Source: Thioalkalivibrio paradoxus ARh 1 (lineage in GTDB: Bacteria; Pseudomonadota; Gammaproteobacteria; Ectothiorhodospirales; Ectothiorhodospiraceae). From it: 64,000 nt of DNA. Shown in pieces: positions 41,439-50,127 of this stretch. The notes under the pieces are model-generated. The model searched no databases. It was not told where the DNA came from and saw nothing but the letters and a program-made list of their open reading frames with translations. Location: positions 3,446,501 to 3,510,500 of the forward strand of contig NZ_CP007029.1 of assembly GCF_000227685.2 (NCBI RefSeq), in the 5' to 3' direction. The number at the start of each line of letters is the position of its first letter. The stretch's first letter is position 1. A program made the position numbers and the translations under genes.

Positions 41439-42782
41439 ATGGCGCTGATCCCCGCCCTGCCCCGTTACCTGCCGATCGCATGGAAGCTGGCGGCGGTCAC
41501 GTCGGCACTGACGCTGCTCACCGTGGTGGTGCTGGCAACACTGGTCCTCCACCAGGTGCGCGACGTGCTGCACGATCAGATCCGGGCACAGGCCGACCTG
41601 ATCGTCGGGCACATCGCCCGGGCCTCCGCGGAACCGATCCTGGCCGATGACCGGCTGGCGCTGCAGACGCTGGTCCAGGCACAACTGCAGCATGGCGAGA
41701 TCGAGTTCCTGGCGGTCCACGCGAACGACCAAGGCCTGCTGGCCAGCGCTGGCCAGCGCCCGGGCACCCAGCCGCTGAATGCGCATCCGCACTGGTCGCT
41801 GGTTCCGTCGAGCCACCACCAGTACCGTCCGGTGCTGTTCCAGGGCGTCGAGGTGGGCTGGGTCGAGGCGTACATCGACACCGCCGCGATGCAGGGACTG
41901 CTGCACAACACGATCCGCGCCGGCGTGGCCACCGCCGTCGTGGTATCGGTCCTGGGGCTCGTGCTCGCAATCGCGATCAGCAAGCGCCTGGTCCGGCCGC
42001 TCGAGCGTCTCGCCAAGGCGACCCGCAAGCATGCCGCAGCCACGCCCGGAGCGAGCCTCGTGCAGGACGAACTCGGGCAGCTGATCCACGCGTTCCGGAA
42101 CATGAGCACCGACCTGCTGCGCAAGGACCAAGTCGAAGACGCGCTGCGCCGCTACGTGTCGGATGGGGTGGCGCAGGACATCCTCGACAATCTGGACCGC
42201 ATCGAACTCGGGGGCGACCCAGTCGAGGGATCGGTGCTGTTCGCCGACATCAAGGGCTATACCACGCTCTCCGAGCAGCTCGATCCGGCCGAACTCGGGC
42301 GGATCCTCAACGAGTTCTTCGGACCGATGGCGAGCACCATCGCCGCCCACGGCGGTGTGGTCGACAAATACATCGGCGACTGCACGATGGCCGTGTTCGG
42401 CGTAACTCGGCCGGATGTGCAGCATCGCCTGAACGCACTTCGCGCAGGCCTCGCGCTGCTGAACACGATCCGCGACCTGAACCGCGCCCGCGAGGAACGC
42501 GGCGACGTTCGCGTCGAATTCCGCATTGGCCTGCACGCCGGCCGGATGCTCGCAGGCAACCTCGGTGCCGAGGATCGGATGCAGTACACCGTAGTCGGCG
42601 GACCAGTGAACCTGGCTTCGCGCCTGACCGAGATCGCCGAACCGGATTCGCTGCTGGTGACCGACGGATTCATGCCCCGCGACGAACTGAGCCAGCGCTT
42701 CCGCATCCGATCGCGAGGCCGCCGCCGGCTCCGGGGCGTCGCGGGCGAAGTCGAGCTGCTCAGCGTATTGGGGGAACGATGA
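41439..42782 (+). CDS. Membrane-bound class III nucleotide cyclase with HAMP domain
   Basis: A 447-residue protein. Helix 1 (residues 14-37), a periplasmic sensor of about 120 residues, helix 2 (162-182), a HAMP linker (183-235) and a C-terminal cyclase domain (262-445). Metal-binding Asp270 (FADIKGYT) and Asp314 (DKYIGD) are present, as are the Asn and Arg of the transition-state site (PVNLASRL). The residue that normally selects adenine, the Asp in an IGDAVN-type motif, is replaced: here it reads VVGGPVN. Base preference is therefore uncertain, though adenylate cyclase is the default. It overlaps the following lipoprotein gene by four bases. Confidence 0.88.
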   Translation: MALIPALPRYLPIAWKLAAVTSALTLLTVVVLATLVLHQVRDVLHDQIRAQADLIVGHIARASAEPILADDRLALQTLVQAQLQHGEIEFLAVHANDQGLLASAGQRPGTQPLNAHPHWSLVPSSHHQYRPVLFQGVEVGWVEAYIDTAAMQGLLHNTIRAGVATAVVVSVLGLVLAIAISKRLVRPLERLAKATRKHAAATPGASLVQDELGQLIHAFRNMSTDLLRKDQVEDALRRYVSDGVAQDILDNLDRIELGGDPVEGSVLFADIKGYTTLSEQLDPAELGRILNEFFGPMASTIAAHGGVVDKYIGDCTMAVFGVTRPDVQHRLNALRAGLALLNTIRDLNRAREERGDVRVEFRIGLHAGRMLAGNLGAEDRMQYTVVGGPVNLASRLTEIAEPDSLLVTDGFMPRDELSQRFRIRSRGRRRLRGVAGEVELLSVLGER

Positions 42783-43837
42783 CGCACAGCCGACGCCGGG
42801 ACCGCGCCCCGCTACCACTCGTAGCGGGATTGCTCCTGTTGATGCTGCAGGGATGCGCGGTGTGGTTACCGCCCGAAATGCCGGAAGATCGCCTGGAGCG
42901 GTTCCTGGCAGCCGGGGAATACCGCGCCGCGCTGGATCTGCTCGACCATCTGGAACCGGACCGCCTGGAACCGCTGCTGGATCGCAAGCCCGAGATCGCG
43001 GCTGCCGCGAACCGCGCGGGTCAGAACGTGCTGAAGCAGGCCGAGCGGCTGGCAGCCGACGGCGAGCTTGCGCGCGCGCTGGTGACGTTGCGTCAGGCAC
43101 AGGACCGCTTGCCCGACGACCCCCGCCTGGACCGCCAGATCGAATTGCTGACCGCGGCGCGCAGCGCACGAATGGACGCGCTGGGCAGCGACTATCTGAT
43201 GCTCGAAGCCACCAGTCTGCTCGAACGCCAGCGCCTGATCGACAGCATGAACCGCCTGGCCACCGGCCCGGCGGAGCTGCCGACGCGACCGGAGGATCTG
43301 CAGCGCGAGGCGCGAGAGCTGGCCCGCGCGCTCGACGCGCGTGCCGCGACGCGCAAGGCCCCCGATGAGCGCCAGCCCCTCCTCCAGCTCGCCCAGGCAC
43401 TGGACCCGTCAGAGCAGCGCGCGCAAACGCTGGCCGAATTAGGACCATCAGCGCGCCCGCCGCGCCGCGACACCCCAGCCCGTAGCGCGCCGGACCGCCC
43501 GACCATCGCGGATCTCCAGCAGACCCTTGCCAGCGACGATCTCGAGGCGGCAGGGCGCATCTGCGCGGATGCGGCCAGAGCCAGAATCGACCCCGCGTTC
43601 GCGGCCCTGTGCCAGGACTTCGAACGGCGGCTGGCCGTGCAACTCGATGCCTGGCTCGAGGAAGGTCGGCGTCTGTACGCGACCGGCGAGCTCGATGCCG
43701 CGATCGACCGGTGGCGCCGCGGCCACGAGCTAGCGCCGGAACACGCGGAGTTGCAGGCAGCGCTCGAACGTGCGGAGCGGGTGCAGGAACGGCTAGAGAG
43801 CCTGCGCGACCGCAACGCCGCGGCGAACGCGCAGTAG
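42779..43837 (+). CDS. TPR-containing lipoprotein
   Basis: A 352-residue protein. The N-terminus has a lipobox, LLMLQGCAVWLPPEM, predicting lipidation of the Cys near residue 27. The rest is almost wholly helical, rich in Ala, Arg, Glu and Leu, with TPR-like units at both ends (EYRAALDLLDHLEPDRL near 47; RRLYATGELDAAIDRWRRGHEL near 300). Its start overlaps the cyclase stop (ATGA), so it may be part of the same sensory system, perhaps feeding an envelope signal to the cyclase's periplasmic domain; this is inference from position. Confidence 0.75.
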   Translation: MTHSRRRDRAPLPLVAGLLLLMLQGCAVWLPPEMPEDRLERFLAAGEYRAALDLLDHLEPDRLEPLLDRKPEIAAAANRAGQNVLKQAERLAADGELARALVTLRQAQDRLPDDPRLDRQIELLTAARSARMDALGSDYLMLEATSLLERQRLIDSMNRLATGPAELPTRPEDLQREARELARALDARAATRKAPDERQPLLQLAQALDPSEQRAQTLAELGPSARPPRRDTPARSAPDRPTIADLQQTLASDDLEAAGRICADAARARIDPAFAALCQDFERRLAVQLDAWLEEGRRLYATGELDAAIDRWRRGHELAPEHAELQAALERAERVQERLESLRDRNAAANAQ

Positions 43838-43992
43838 ATGCCCCACGATCCCGCCAGCCCTCGCCCCGGCCGCGAATCTGGGCCGTGGCCACCGCCGCAA
43901 GAACGGCATCCGGCCCTCGACCGATCGCTGCGCTCGCTCCCTGGGCCTATTCCAGATAGGATGGCCGGCTGTTTTTCCGTCTTCGTGCCGAC

Positions 43993-45213
43993 ATGAGCCA
44001 AGCCATCGAACCCCTGCTCGCCGAGGAACCGCATCGGCGCATCCGCATCGGCGATACCGAGATCGTGCTGCTGGGCACTGCACACGTATCCCCGGCCAGC
44101 GCCCGCACGGTCGGCGACCTGATCGCCACCGAGGCCTTCGACACCGTCGCGATCGAGCTCTGCCTGAGCCGGCAGCGCGCGATGCTCGACCCGGACGCGA
44201 TGCGCAGGCTCGATCTGTTCAGCGTCATCCGCGGAGGCCAGGTTCCGATGGTCGCCGCGAGCCTTGCGCTCGGCGCCTACCAGCAGCGTCTGGCCGAACA
44301 GTACGGGATCGAGCCCGGGGCCGAGATGCGCGCGGCGATCGACGGCGCGATGGACCGGGGGCTGCCGCTGGCGCTGATCGACCGCGACATCGGACTGACG
44401 CTGCGCCGCGCGTACCGGGCCGTGCCCTGGTGGCAACGCATGGGGCTAGTCGGCGGCCTGTTCGCCAGTGTGCTGAGCCGGGAGAAGATCGACGAATCGG
44501 AGATCGAGCGCCTGAAGCAGGGCGACATGCTGGAATCGACCTTCAGCGAGTTTGCCGAGCAGTCGCGCGAACTCTACCTCCCGCTGATCGACGAGCGCGA
44601 CCGCTACATGGCCGCGCACCTGCGACGGCTGGCGGCCGACGGCGGCCACCGACGCATCCTCGCGGTGGTCGGGGCGGGACACCTGAAGGGGATCGAGAAC
44701 TACGTGGAGCTGGACCGGCAGCCACCGCCCGAGGTGTTGCACGCCCTCGAACAGTCCCCGCCACGGGCGCGCTGGCCCCGCTATCTGCCCTGGGTGGTGG
44801 TCAGCGTGATCCTGGCCGGCTTCGTGATCGGCTTCACGCGCAACCCCGAGCTGGGTCTGCAAATGGTGCTCGACTGGATCATGATCAACGGGGGGCTGGC
44901 CGCATTGGGAGGCGCGATCGCACTGGCCCACCCGGTCACCATCGTGACCGCCGCGCTGGCGGCGCCGCTGACCTCGCTGAACCCCACCATCGGGGTCGGC
45001 TTCGTCGCGGCCGCGGTCGAGCTGTACCTGCGCAAGCCGCAGGTGGGCGACTTTGCCCAGTTGCGCCGCGACACGACCAGCGCCAGGGGCTGGTGGCGCA
45101 ACCGCGTTTCGCGTGTGCTGCTCGTGTTCCTGTTGACCACCCTCGGATCGGCGCTTGGCACCTATATCGGCGGCGCCCGCATCTTCGGACATCTCTTCGG
45201 CGCAGGGAACTAG
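43993..45213 (+). CDS. TraB/PrgY family membrane protein
   Basis: A 406-residue protein. The N-terminal 230 residues are a TraB (PrgY/GumN-like) domain, with EIVLLGTAHVSPASA at 23, VAIELCLSRQRAM near 51 and VVGAGHLKGIE near 226; the GTAH and GAGH histidines are the conserved metal-site candidates of this fold. Four or so C-terminal helices follow (from WVVVSVILAGFVIGF). Relatives include a pheromone-shutdown protein of enterococci and archaeal and eukaryotic homologues; a protease-like activity has been suggested. Function here is unknown. Confidence 0.85.
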   Translation: MSQAIEPLLAEEPHRRIRIGDTEIVLLGTAHVSPASARTVGDLIATEAFDTVAIELCLSRQRAMLDPDAMRRLDLFSVIRGGQVPMVAASLALGAYQQRLAEQYGIEPGAEMRAAIDGAMDRGLPLALIDRDIGLTLRRAYRAVPWWQRMGLVGGLFASVLSREKIDESEIERLKQGDMLESTFSEFAEQSRELYLPLIDERDRYMAAHLRRLAADGGHRRILAVVGAGHLKGIENYVELDRQPPPEVLHALEQSPPRARWPRYLPWVVVSVILAGFVIGFTRNPELGLQMVLDWIMINGGLAALGGAIALAHPVTIVTAALAAPLTSLNPTIGVGFVAAAVELYLRKPQVGDFAQLRRDTTSARGWWRNRVSRVLLVFLLTTLGSALGTYIGGARIFGHLFGAGN

Positions 45214-45239
45214 ACCGCCCGCGGGGTCGCAGCAGGCCT

Positions 45240-45731
45240 TCAGAGCCCGATGCCGATCCCGATTCCGAAGGTCACACCGCCCGAACGCCTGTCGCGCAGC
45301 TCGGGCTCCGGCCAAAGCTTCACCGCGGTGCTGGCCATGACCGGAAAGATGTACTCGACCTCGCCGATCCGGCCGGGCTCCGTGCGCTGAATCGGGCCGT
45401 AGGCGCTGATCCTCCGGCCGACCCGGTAGTCCAGCGGGTCGAGAAATCCCGCCACCTGCAGCCGGAAGCGGCCCTGGGTCATCCGGTCGGTGCGCGGCTC
45501 CTGGTTGCGCAACGGGTAGCCGACCACCTCCAGCATCGTATGGTCCGGACGGTTGACCACGCCCACGATCACGCCGCCCCAGACCTGTGGATGCACCGGG
45601 AGCCCGATCTCGACCGCTTGCCTGGGCGTGACCTGCGTCCCGGCGTCCGGCGCCGGAAACGGCGGCGTCGCACAGGCGGCGACCGAAAACGACAGCAGCG
45701 CGACGGCCGCCCAGCGCCGCCAGGCGCTCAT
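45240..45731 (-). CDS. Slp-family outer-membrane lipoprotein (second of a tandem pair)
   Basis: A 163-residue lipoprotein with a lipobox (SVAACATPP) and the Slp signature VWGGVIVGVVNR followed by TMLEVVGYPLR and GRFRLQVAGFLDPLDY. Slp proteins are outer-membrane lipoproteins induced by starvation or stationary phase in E. coli. The C-terminus ends in a Gly-Ile repeat (GIGIGIGL). It overlaps the upstream paralogue by four bases. Conserved core segments are shared between the two, so they arose by duplication. Confidence 0.87.
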   Translation of the reverse strand: MSAWRRWAAVALLSFSVAACATPPFPAPDAGTQVTPRQAVEIGLPVHPQVWGGVIVGVVNRPDHTMLEVVGYPLRNQEPRTDRMTQGRFRLQVAGFLDPLDYRVGRRISAYGPIQRTEPGRIGEVEYIFPVMASTAVKLWPEPELRDRRSGGVTFGIGIGIGL

Positions 45732-46291
45732 GGCCACGCGCCCCACCCTCGCGGCCCCCAGGGATACCGATGATACGGCCGCCAAGGATCCCAGAACGGA
45801 TCCCAGAACGGATCCCGGTAGATGACCGCCGGCTCCGGCAGGGGCCAGAGATGGATCGAAGCCGCCGCGACCTCGGGAAAGCGGTACGGAAATTCGCCGA
45901 TGCTGCCGGCGCTCACGCCGGTGACCCGGCCGCGTACGGTCACCTCGCGCATCGGCGCATACACCTGGGGATCGAGGAAGTCGCCGAAGAATACGCGGAA
46001 CCGGCCCTCGCTGCGATCACCGATCTGCGGGCGCTGAGCGCGCGTCAGCGGCCGCGCGACGATTTCCAGGCGCGTGCCGTCGGGTTCGTTGGAAACCCGG
46101 GCGATCACACCGCCCCAGACCACATCGGTACCCATCCAGGCGTCGGGGTCGGACCGAACCTCGGCGATTCCGGGCTGGGCTTCGGGCACCGGCTCGAGCG
46201 CTTCGGGTACCGTCGCGCAGGACGCGAGCAGCCAAGCGGCACCGCACACGAGCGGCAGTGCGAACCGCGGGCCTTGGCGTAACCTGTCCAT
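45728..46291 (-). CDS. Slp-family outer-membrane lipoprotein (first of a tandem pair)
   Basis: A 187-residue paralogue of the following gene: lipobox WLLASCATVP, then VVWGGVIARVSNE, TRLEIVARPLTR and GRFRVFFGDFLDPQVY. It differs in its C-terminal tail, an aromatic-proline repeat (RDPFWDPFWDPW, then YHRYPWGPRGWGAWP) encoded by 12-base tandem repeats. Such tails are seen in some Slp proteins and may lie on the periplasmic face or contact the cell wall. Cell envelope stress at high pH and salt is a plausible reason for two copies, which is inference. Confidence 0.87.
   Translation of the reverse strand: MDRLRQGPRFALPLVCGAAWLLASCATVPEALEPVPEAQPGIAEVRSDPDAWMGTDVVWGGVIARVSNEPDGTRLEIVARPLTRAQRPQIGDRSEGRFRVFFGDFLDPQVYAPMREVTVRGRVTGVSAGSIGEFPYRFPEVAAASIHLWPLPEPAVIYRDPFWDPFWDPWRPYHRYPWGPRGWGAWP
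45786..45816. repeat. 12-base tandem repeat within the Slp gene
   Basis: GGATCCCAGAAC occurs at 45786-45797 and 45798-45809, followed by a partial copy (GGATCCC). On the coding strand it gives the DPFWDPFWDPW tail. Replication slippage could change the copy number in-frame. Confidence 0.8.
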
Positions 46292-46406
46292 ATCCGATCA
46301 GACCCCGGCGGCGATCGCGGCGTTCCCGGTCGGCAGGCGGCTGGCTGCGGGCGTAGCCGTTCCGGAACCGGCACAGCGGACAAGACCCGGGAGCGCCCGC
46401 AGCCTG

Positions 46407-47261
46407 TCAGTCACCGGCGCCCAGCTGCCGGTTCATGAACGCCGTCGCTCGCATCAATGCGTCGCGGGTCGCGAGATCGTCGGCAAAGGTCCGTACCGGT
46501 GGCTCGCGAAAATCGAAGCCGCGGCCCACCCCCGGGTAGGTCACCAGCTCCACCGGCAATCCCCGGCCCTGCATGCTGGCAACCGCCATGTCGATCCCCC
46601 GCTTGCGCTGATACTGTTCGTTCTCGCCGACGAAGATCAGCGCAGGCAGCGTCATCCGGTCCGCCTCGACCGCATAGCGATAGACCTGCATCGGTTCGGG
46701 GGCATTCGGATCCTGCATGTGCGGGTAATAGCTGACGTAGCAGGCCAGCGCGTCGGACTGGCGATCGAGGGTTACCGCCAGTTTCAGGGTCTTGTACCCG
46801 CCCCGGGTATGCGAGTACACGCAAACGCGATCCCCGGCGTGTGTCCCGGACGCGAGCACGTGCTCGAGTACGTCGTTCAGGTCGGTCTCGAGTACGTAGT
46901 CGTGCTCGATCGGCATCACCTCGATGAACCGCCCGATATAGAGGTCGGGCGCATAGACCACGAACCCGCGGGCCGCCAGACGCCTCACGTGCCCCTGGAC
47001 CAGCGGATCGACGCCGCGGCGGCCGTGCACGAACAACACCCCGGGGAATTCGCCCTCCGTTTCAGGACGAGCGATGAAGATCGGGATATCGGCCTCGTCC
47101 GTCGTCAGTGTCTCGGTGGTCGAGGTGACCCTGTAGTTCGAGGGGACCGGCAGCTGTCCGTCGGACCACCAGGCCAGATCGAGCCAATCGTGGCGGTCAT
47201 CGGCAGCGGCCAGGCTCGACAGAAACAGCCAAAGCATGAACGCGGTCAGTCGGTAGGGCAT
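46407..47261 (-). CDS. Exported dienelactone-hydrolase-like protein with a degenerate active site
   Basis: A 284-residue alpha/beta-hydrolase of the dienelactone hydrolase family with a signal peptide (FMLWLFLSSLAAA). The core is kept: FPGVLFVHGRRGVD, LAARGFVVYAPDLY, LPALIFVGENEQY. The triad is not: at the nucleophile elbow SHTRGG replaces the usual GYCFGG, putting Thr152 at the Cys position, and GVGRGFDF replaces the G-x-x-HSF segment, putting Arg248 at the His position. It is divergent from an intact paralogue at 47558. It may bind rather than cleave a ligand, or use different chemistry. The start at 47261 has CAGGAG upstream. Confidence 0.78.
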   Translation of the reverse strand: MPYRLTAFMLWLFLSSLAAADDRHDWLDLAWWSDGQLPVPSNYRVTSTTETLTTDEADIPIFIARPETEGEFPGVLFVHGRRGVDPLVQGHVRRLAARGFVVYAPDLYIGRFIEVMPIEHDYVLETDLNDVLEHVLASGTHAGDRVCVYSHTRGGYKTLKLAVTLDRQSDALACYVSYYPHMQDPNAPEPMQVYRYAVEADRMTLPALIFVGENEQYQRKRGIDMAVASMQGRGLPVELVTYPGVGRGFDFREPPVRTFADDLATRDALMRATAFMNRQLGAGD

Positions 47262-47557
47262 GGCGTGCACTCCTGGATCATGGCGGGTGCGCTCCGGCCC
47301 GCCCCCGGCCCACAGCCCGGGACGCGGCGCGCCGGGCGCCAATCCCCTCGGGCTCTGCAGCCCGCTACGGGGTGGCGCGAGGCTGGCAAACGGAAGCCGC
47401 ATAAAGAATAGACTTCCCGGCGACCGCCCGCATTCCACGCCAACCGTGGCCATGGGGTTCGATTGCACCGGTTCCGGGCACCGGATACTCTCGAGCGGCG
47501 TTGCCTCCCGAACCGGGGTGACCGCCCAACCCTGACCCACCGAACGAGGTGTCCTCT

Positions 47558-48358
47558 ATGCGCCGGATGATCGTCGTTTTCGCGTTTGCCTTGTTGCTGA
47601 CCACCCATGCCGCCCTCGCCCAGAACGGGGCGGAGATCCAGGTCGACGAAATCACCTACGAACACGCCGGAATCGAGCTGACCGGCTACCTCGCCCACGA
47701 CGCGTCGCGCGAGGGCCCGCGCCCTGGCGTAATCGTGGTTCACGAATGGTGGGGACACGATGCGCATGCACGCCGGCGCGCCGAGATGCTCGCGGAAGCG
47801 GGCTACGTCGGATTCGCACTGGACATGTACGGCAGCGGCAAGCTGGCCGAGCACCCGAACGAAGCGCGTGAGTTCGCGACCGCGGTACGCAGCAACCGTG
47901 ACACCATGCTGGGCCGGTTCCAGGCAGCCGAGGCGCTGCTGCGCGAACATGAGCTGACCGCCGAGCAGCCGCTGGCGGCCAGCGGGTACTGCTTCGGCGG
48001 CAGCGTGGTCCTGGAAGCGGCCCGCAGCGGCGCGGACCTCGCGATGGTCGCGAGCTTCCACGGCGCGCTCGCCACCGAACACCCCGCCGGGCCGGATCGC
48101 GTGAAGGCCGACATCCTGGTCTTCAACGGCGCCGACGACCCGCTGGTTCCGGCGGAACAGATCGCCGCGTTCCGCGACGAGATGGCGGCTGCCGGCGTCG
48201 ACTACACCTTCGTCGACTTCTCCGGCGCGACGCACAGCTTTACCAACCCGGGTGCCGACGCCATCGCCGAGGAATTCGGGATGCCGGTCGGCTACAACGC
48301 GCGCGCCGACCGTGACTCCTGGAACTGGCTGCTCGCCTACCTCAACGACCGGCTCTGA
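47558..48358 (+). CDS. Exported dienelactone hydrolase family protein
   Basis: A 266-residue alpha/beta-hydrolase with a signal peptide (MIVVFAFALLLTTHAALAQ). The triad is intact: Cys145 in ASGYCFGGSVV, Asp193 or Asp194 in FNGADDPLVP, His226 in SGATHSFTNPG. VIVVHEWWGHDAHAR is the family oxyanion segment. The family hydrolyses cyclic lactones or other esters; a degradative pathway is not evident from the neighbours, and this periplasmic form is widespread in proteobacteria without a known substrate. ATG 47558 is preferred over GTG 47549 because GAGG lies upstream at good spacing. The 296-base gap to the divergent paralogue shows no gene. Confidence 0.86.
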   Translation: MRRMIVVFAFALLLTTHAALAQNGAEIQVDEITYEHAGIELTGYLAHDASREGPRPGVIVVHEWWGHDAHARRRAEMLAEAGYVGFALDMYGSGKLAEHPNEAREFATAVRSNRDTMLGRFQAAEALLREHELTAEQPLAASGYCFGGSVVLEAARSGADLAMVASFHGALATEHPAGPDRVKADILVFNGADDPLVPAEQIAAFRDEMAAAGVDYTFVDFSGATHSFTNPGADAIAEEFGMPVGYNARADRDSWNWLLAYLNDRL

Positions 48359-48395
48359 TGCCGTTCGGCGCGAGGGCCGAGAACCTTCACGGCCC

Positions 48396-49943
48396 TCAGC
48401 GCCCGTCCTTCCACACGACATCGTAGAGGTCGCGCCGCCGGTCGCGCAGGTTGCGCACCGACCCGTGGTTGCGCAGCTCCTTCAGGTTGTCCAGGTCCAG
48501 ATCGACGATCAGCGTCATCTCGGTGTTCGGGGTCGCCTCGGCGGCCACCGCGTCGTGTGGAAACGCGAAGTCCGATGGCGTAAACACCGCCGCCTGAGAG
48601 TACTGCATGTCCATGTTCTCGACTTTCGGCAGGTTGCCGACGCTGCCGGAGATCACCACATAGCATTCGTTCTCGATCGCGCGGGCCTGCGCGCAGCGGC
48701 GCACCCGCAGATAGGCGTTCTTGGTATCGGTCCAGAACGGCACGAACAGGATCTGCAGGCCCTGGTCCGCCATCAGCCGCGGCAGCTCGGGAAACTCGAC
48801 GTCATAGCAGATCAGGATTCCGATCTTCCCGAAGTCGGTATCGAAGACCTTCACCTCGCTGCCACCCTGCAGCCCCCAGAAGCTGATCTCGTCGGGCGTC
48901 ACGTGGATCTTGTACTGGTGATCCCAGGTACCGTCGCGCCGGCAAAGATAGGAAACGTTGCGCAGCACGCCGTCGTGGTACTCGGGCATCGTCCCGGCGA
49001 CGATGTTGATGTTGTACGCGAGTGCCAGACGCACCATCTCCTCGCGGATCGCGCCGGTGAACTCGGCCAGGCTGCGCACCGCCTCGGCGGGATTCTCCTG
49101 GTTGAACTGCCCCATCAGCGGACCGTTGAAGAATTCGGGAAACAGCAATGCGTCGGCCCGGTAACCGGAGACCGCGTCGACGAAATACTCCATCTGCAGG
49201 AAAAGTTCGTCCAGCGTCGCGGTCGGGCGCATCTGCCACTGCACAACACCCACCCGCACATCGGAACGGCTGCCGCCGATGACCTTTTCCTGTTCCTCGT
49301 AGTAAATGTTCAGCCACTCGATCAGCGTCGCGTAGGCCCCGGACTTGTCGTCGGCCGGCAGGTAGTTGGTAATGATCCTGCGCACGTGGAAATCGTTCGC
49401 GAGCTGAAAGGTCAGGATCGGATCCGTGAGCTCGTGGTTCTTCACCTTCTCCACGTACTGCTGCGGGGTCAGCTCGCCGGCATATTCCGCGTAGCCCGGG
49501 ATGCGCCCGCCGGCAACGATCGCGCGCAGGTTCAGCTTCTCGCACAGCTCCTTGCGCGCATCGTACAGGCGCCGGCCAAGGCGCATGCCGCGGTAATCCG
49601 GGTGCACGAAGATGTCCACGCCGTAGAGCGTGTCGCCGTCGGGATCGTGCGTGGTCAGGAAGCCATTGCCGGTGATCTGCCAGTAGCTGTGCTGATCGCC
49701 GAAGCGGCGGTACTCGACAATCAGACTGATCGCGGCCGCGACCACCTTGCCGTTGTCCTCGATGCAGATCTGCCCCTCGGGAAAACGCGTGACCTGCGAG
49801 GTGAACTGGTCGAGACTCCAGGCCCCGTCGAGGTCCGGGTACACACGCTCCATGATCTCGTGGATATCCGGGTAATCCTCCAGTCGGGTCTGCCGAAGGG
49901 TGAGGTGGTGTGGCGTGACGCCCGAATCGTGGCTGTCGGTCAT
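48396..49943 (-). CDS. Fusion of GNAT acetyltransferase and nitrilase-type amidohydrolase
   Basis: A 515-residue protein of two domains. Residues 12-215 are a GNAT fold (VDIFVHPDYRGMRLGRRLYDARKEL, the acetyl-CoA loop). Residues 228-505 are a carbon-nitrogen hydrolase with the Glu-Lys-Cys triad: Glu270 in LLFPEFFN, Lys345 in YKIHVTPDE and Cys379 in ILICYDVEFPE. This fusion is known across proteobacteria; its substrates are not established. It may acetylate and deacylate amines or amides. Start ATG 49943 was preferred to the upstream GTG at 49949; the ribosome-binding site is weak for both. Confidence 0.9.
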   Translation of the reverse strand: MTDSHDSGVTPHHLTLRQTRLEDYPDIHEIMERVYPDLDGAWSLDQFTSQVTRFPEGQICIEDNGKVVAAAISLIVEYRRFGDQHSYWQITGNGFLTTHDPDGDTLYGVDIFVHPDYRGMRLGRRLYDARKELCEKLNLRAIVAGGRIPGYAEYAGELTPQQYVEKVKNHELTDPILTFQLANDFHVRRIITNYLPADDKSGAYATLIEWLNIYYEEQEKVIGGSRSDVRVGVVQWQMRPTATLDELFLQMEYFVDAVSGYRADALLFPEFFNGPLMGQFNQENPAEAVRSLAEFTGAIREEMVRLALAYNINIVAGTMPEYHDGVLRNVSYLCRRDGTWDHQYKIHVTPDEISFWGLQGGSEVKVFDTDFGKIGILICYDVEFPELPRLMADQGLQILFVPFWTDTKNAYLRVRRCAQARAIENECYVVISGSVGNLPKVENMDMQYSQAAVFTPSDFAFPHDAVAAEATPNTEMTLIVDLDLDNLKELRNHGSVRNLRDRRRDLYDVVWKDGR

Positions 49944-50127
49944 GGACACGGATCCCCGGTCTGCATCGGCGGTTCCGGATTCTGGCCCACGCCCCGAATC
50001 CCGGCAACCTCCTCCGGCACCGGTCTACCCCTCACAGGGTAGGAGTGGTACAAAGGGGTACGCAACCATCGGGCAGATTGCTGCTGCGCAGGCCGCCCGC
50101 CATGCACCAGCCGCCCTTGGAACCGGA

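Noticed and set aside
50028-50045. Imperfect palindrome CTACCCCTCACAGGGTAG upstream of the Crp/Fnr gene
   Set aside because: It could be an operator, but it does not match the Crp or FNR consensus and I found no second copy, so it is not called as a feature.
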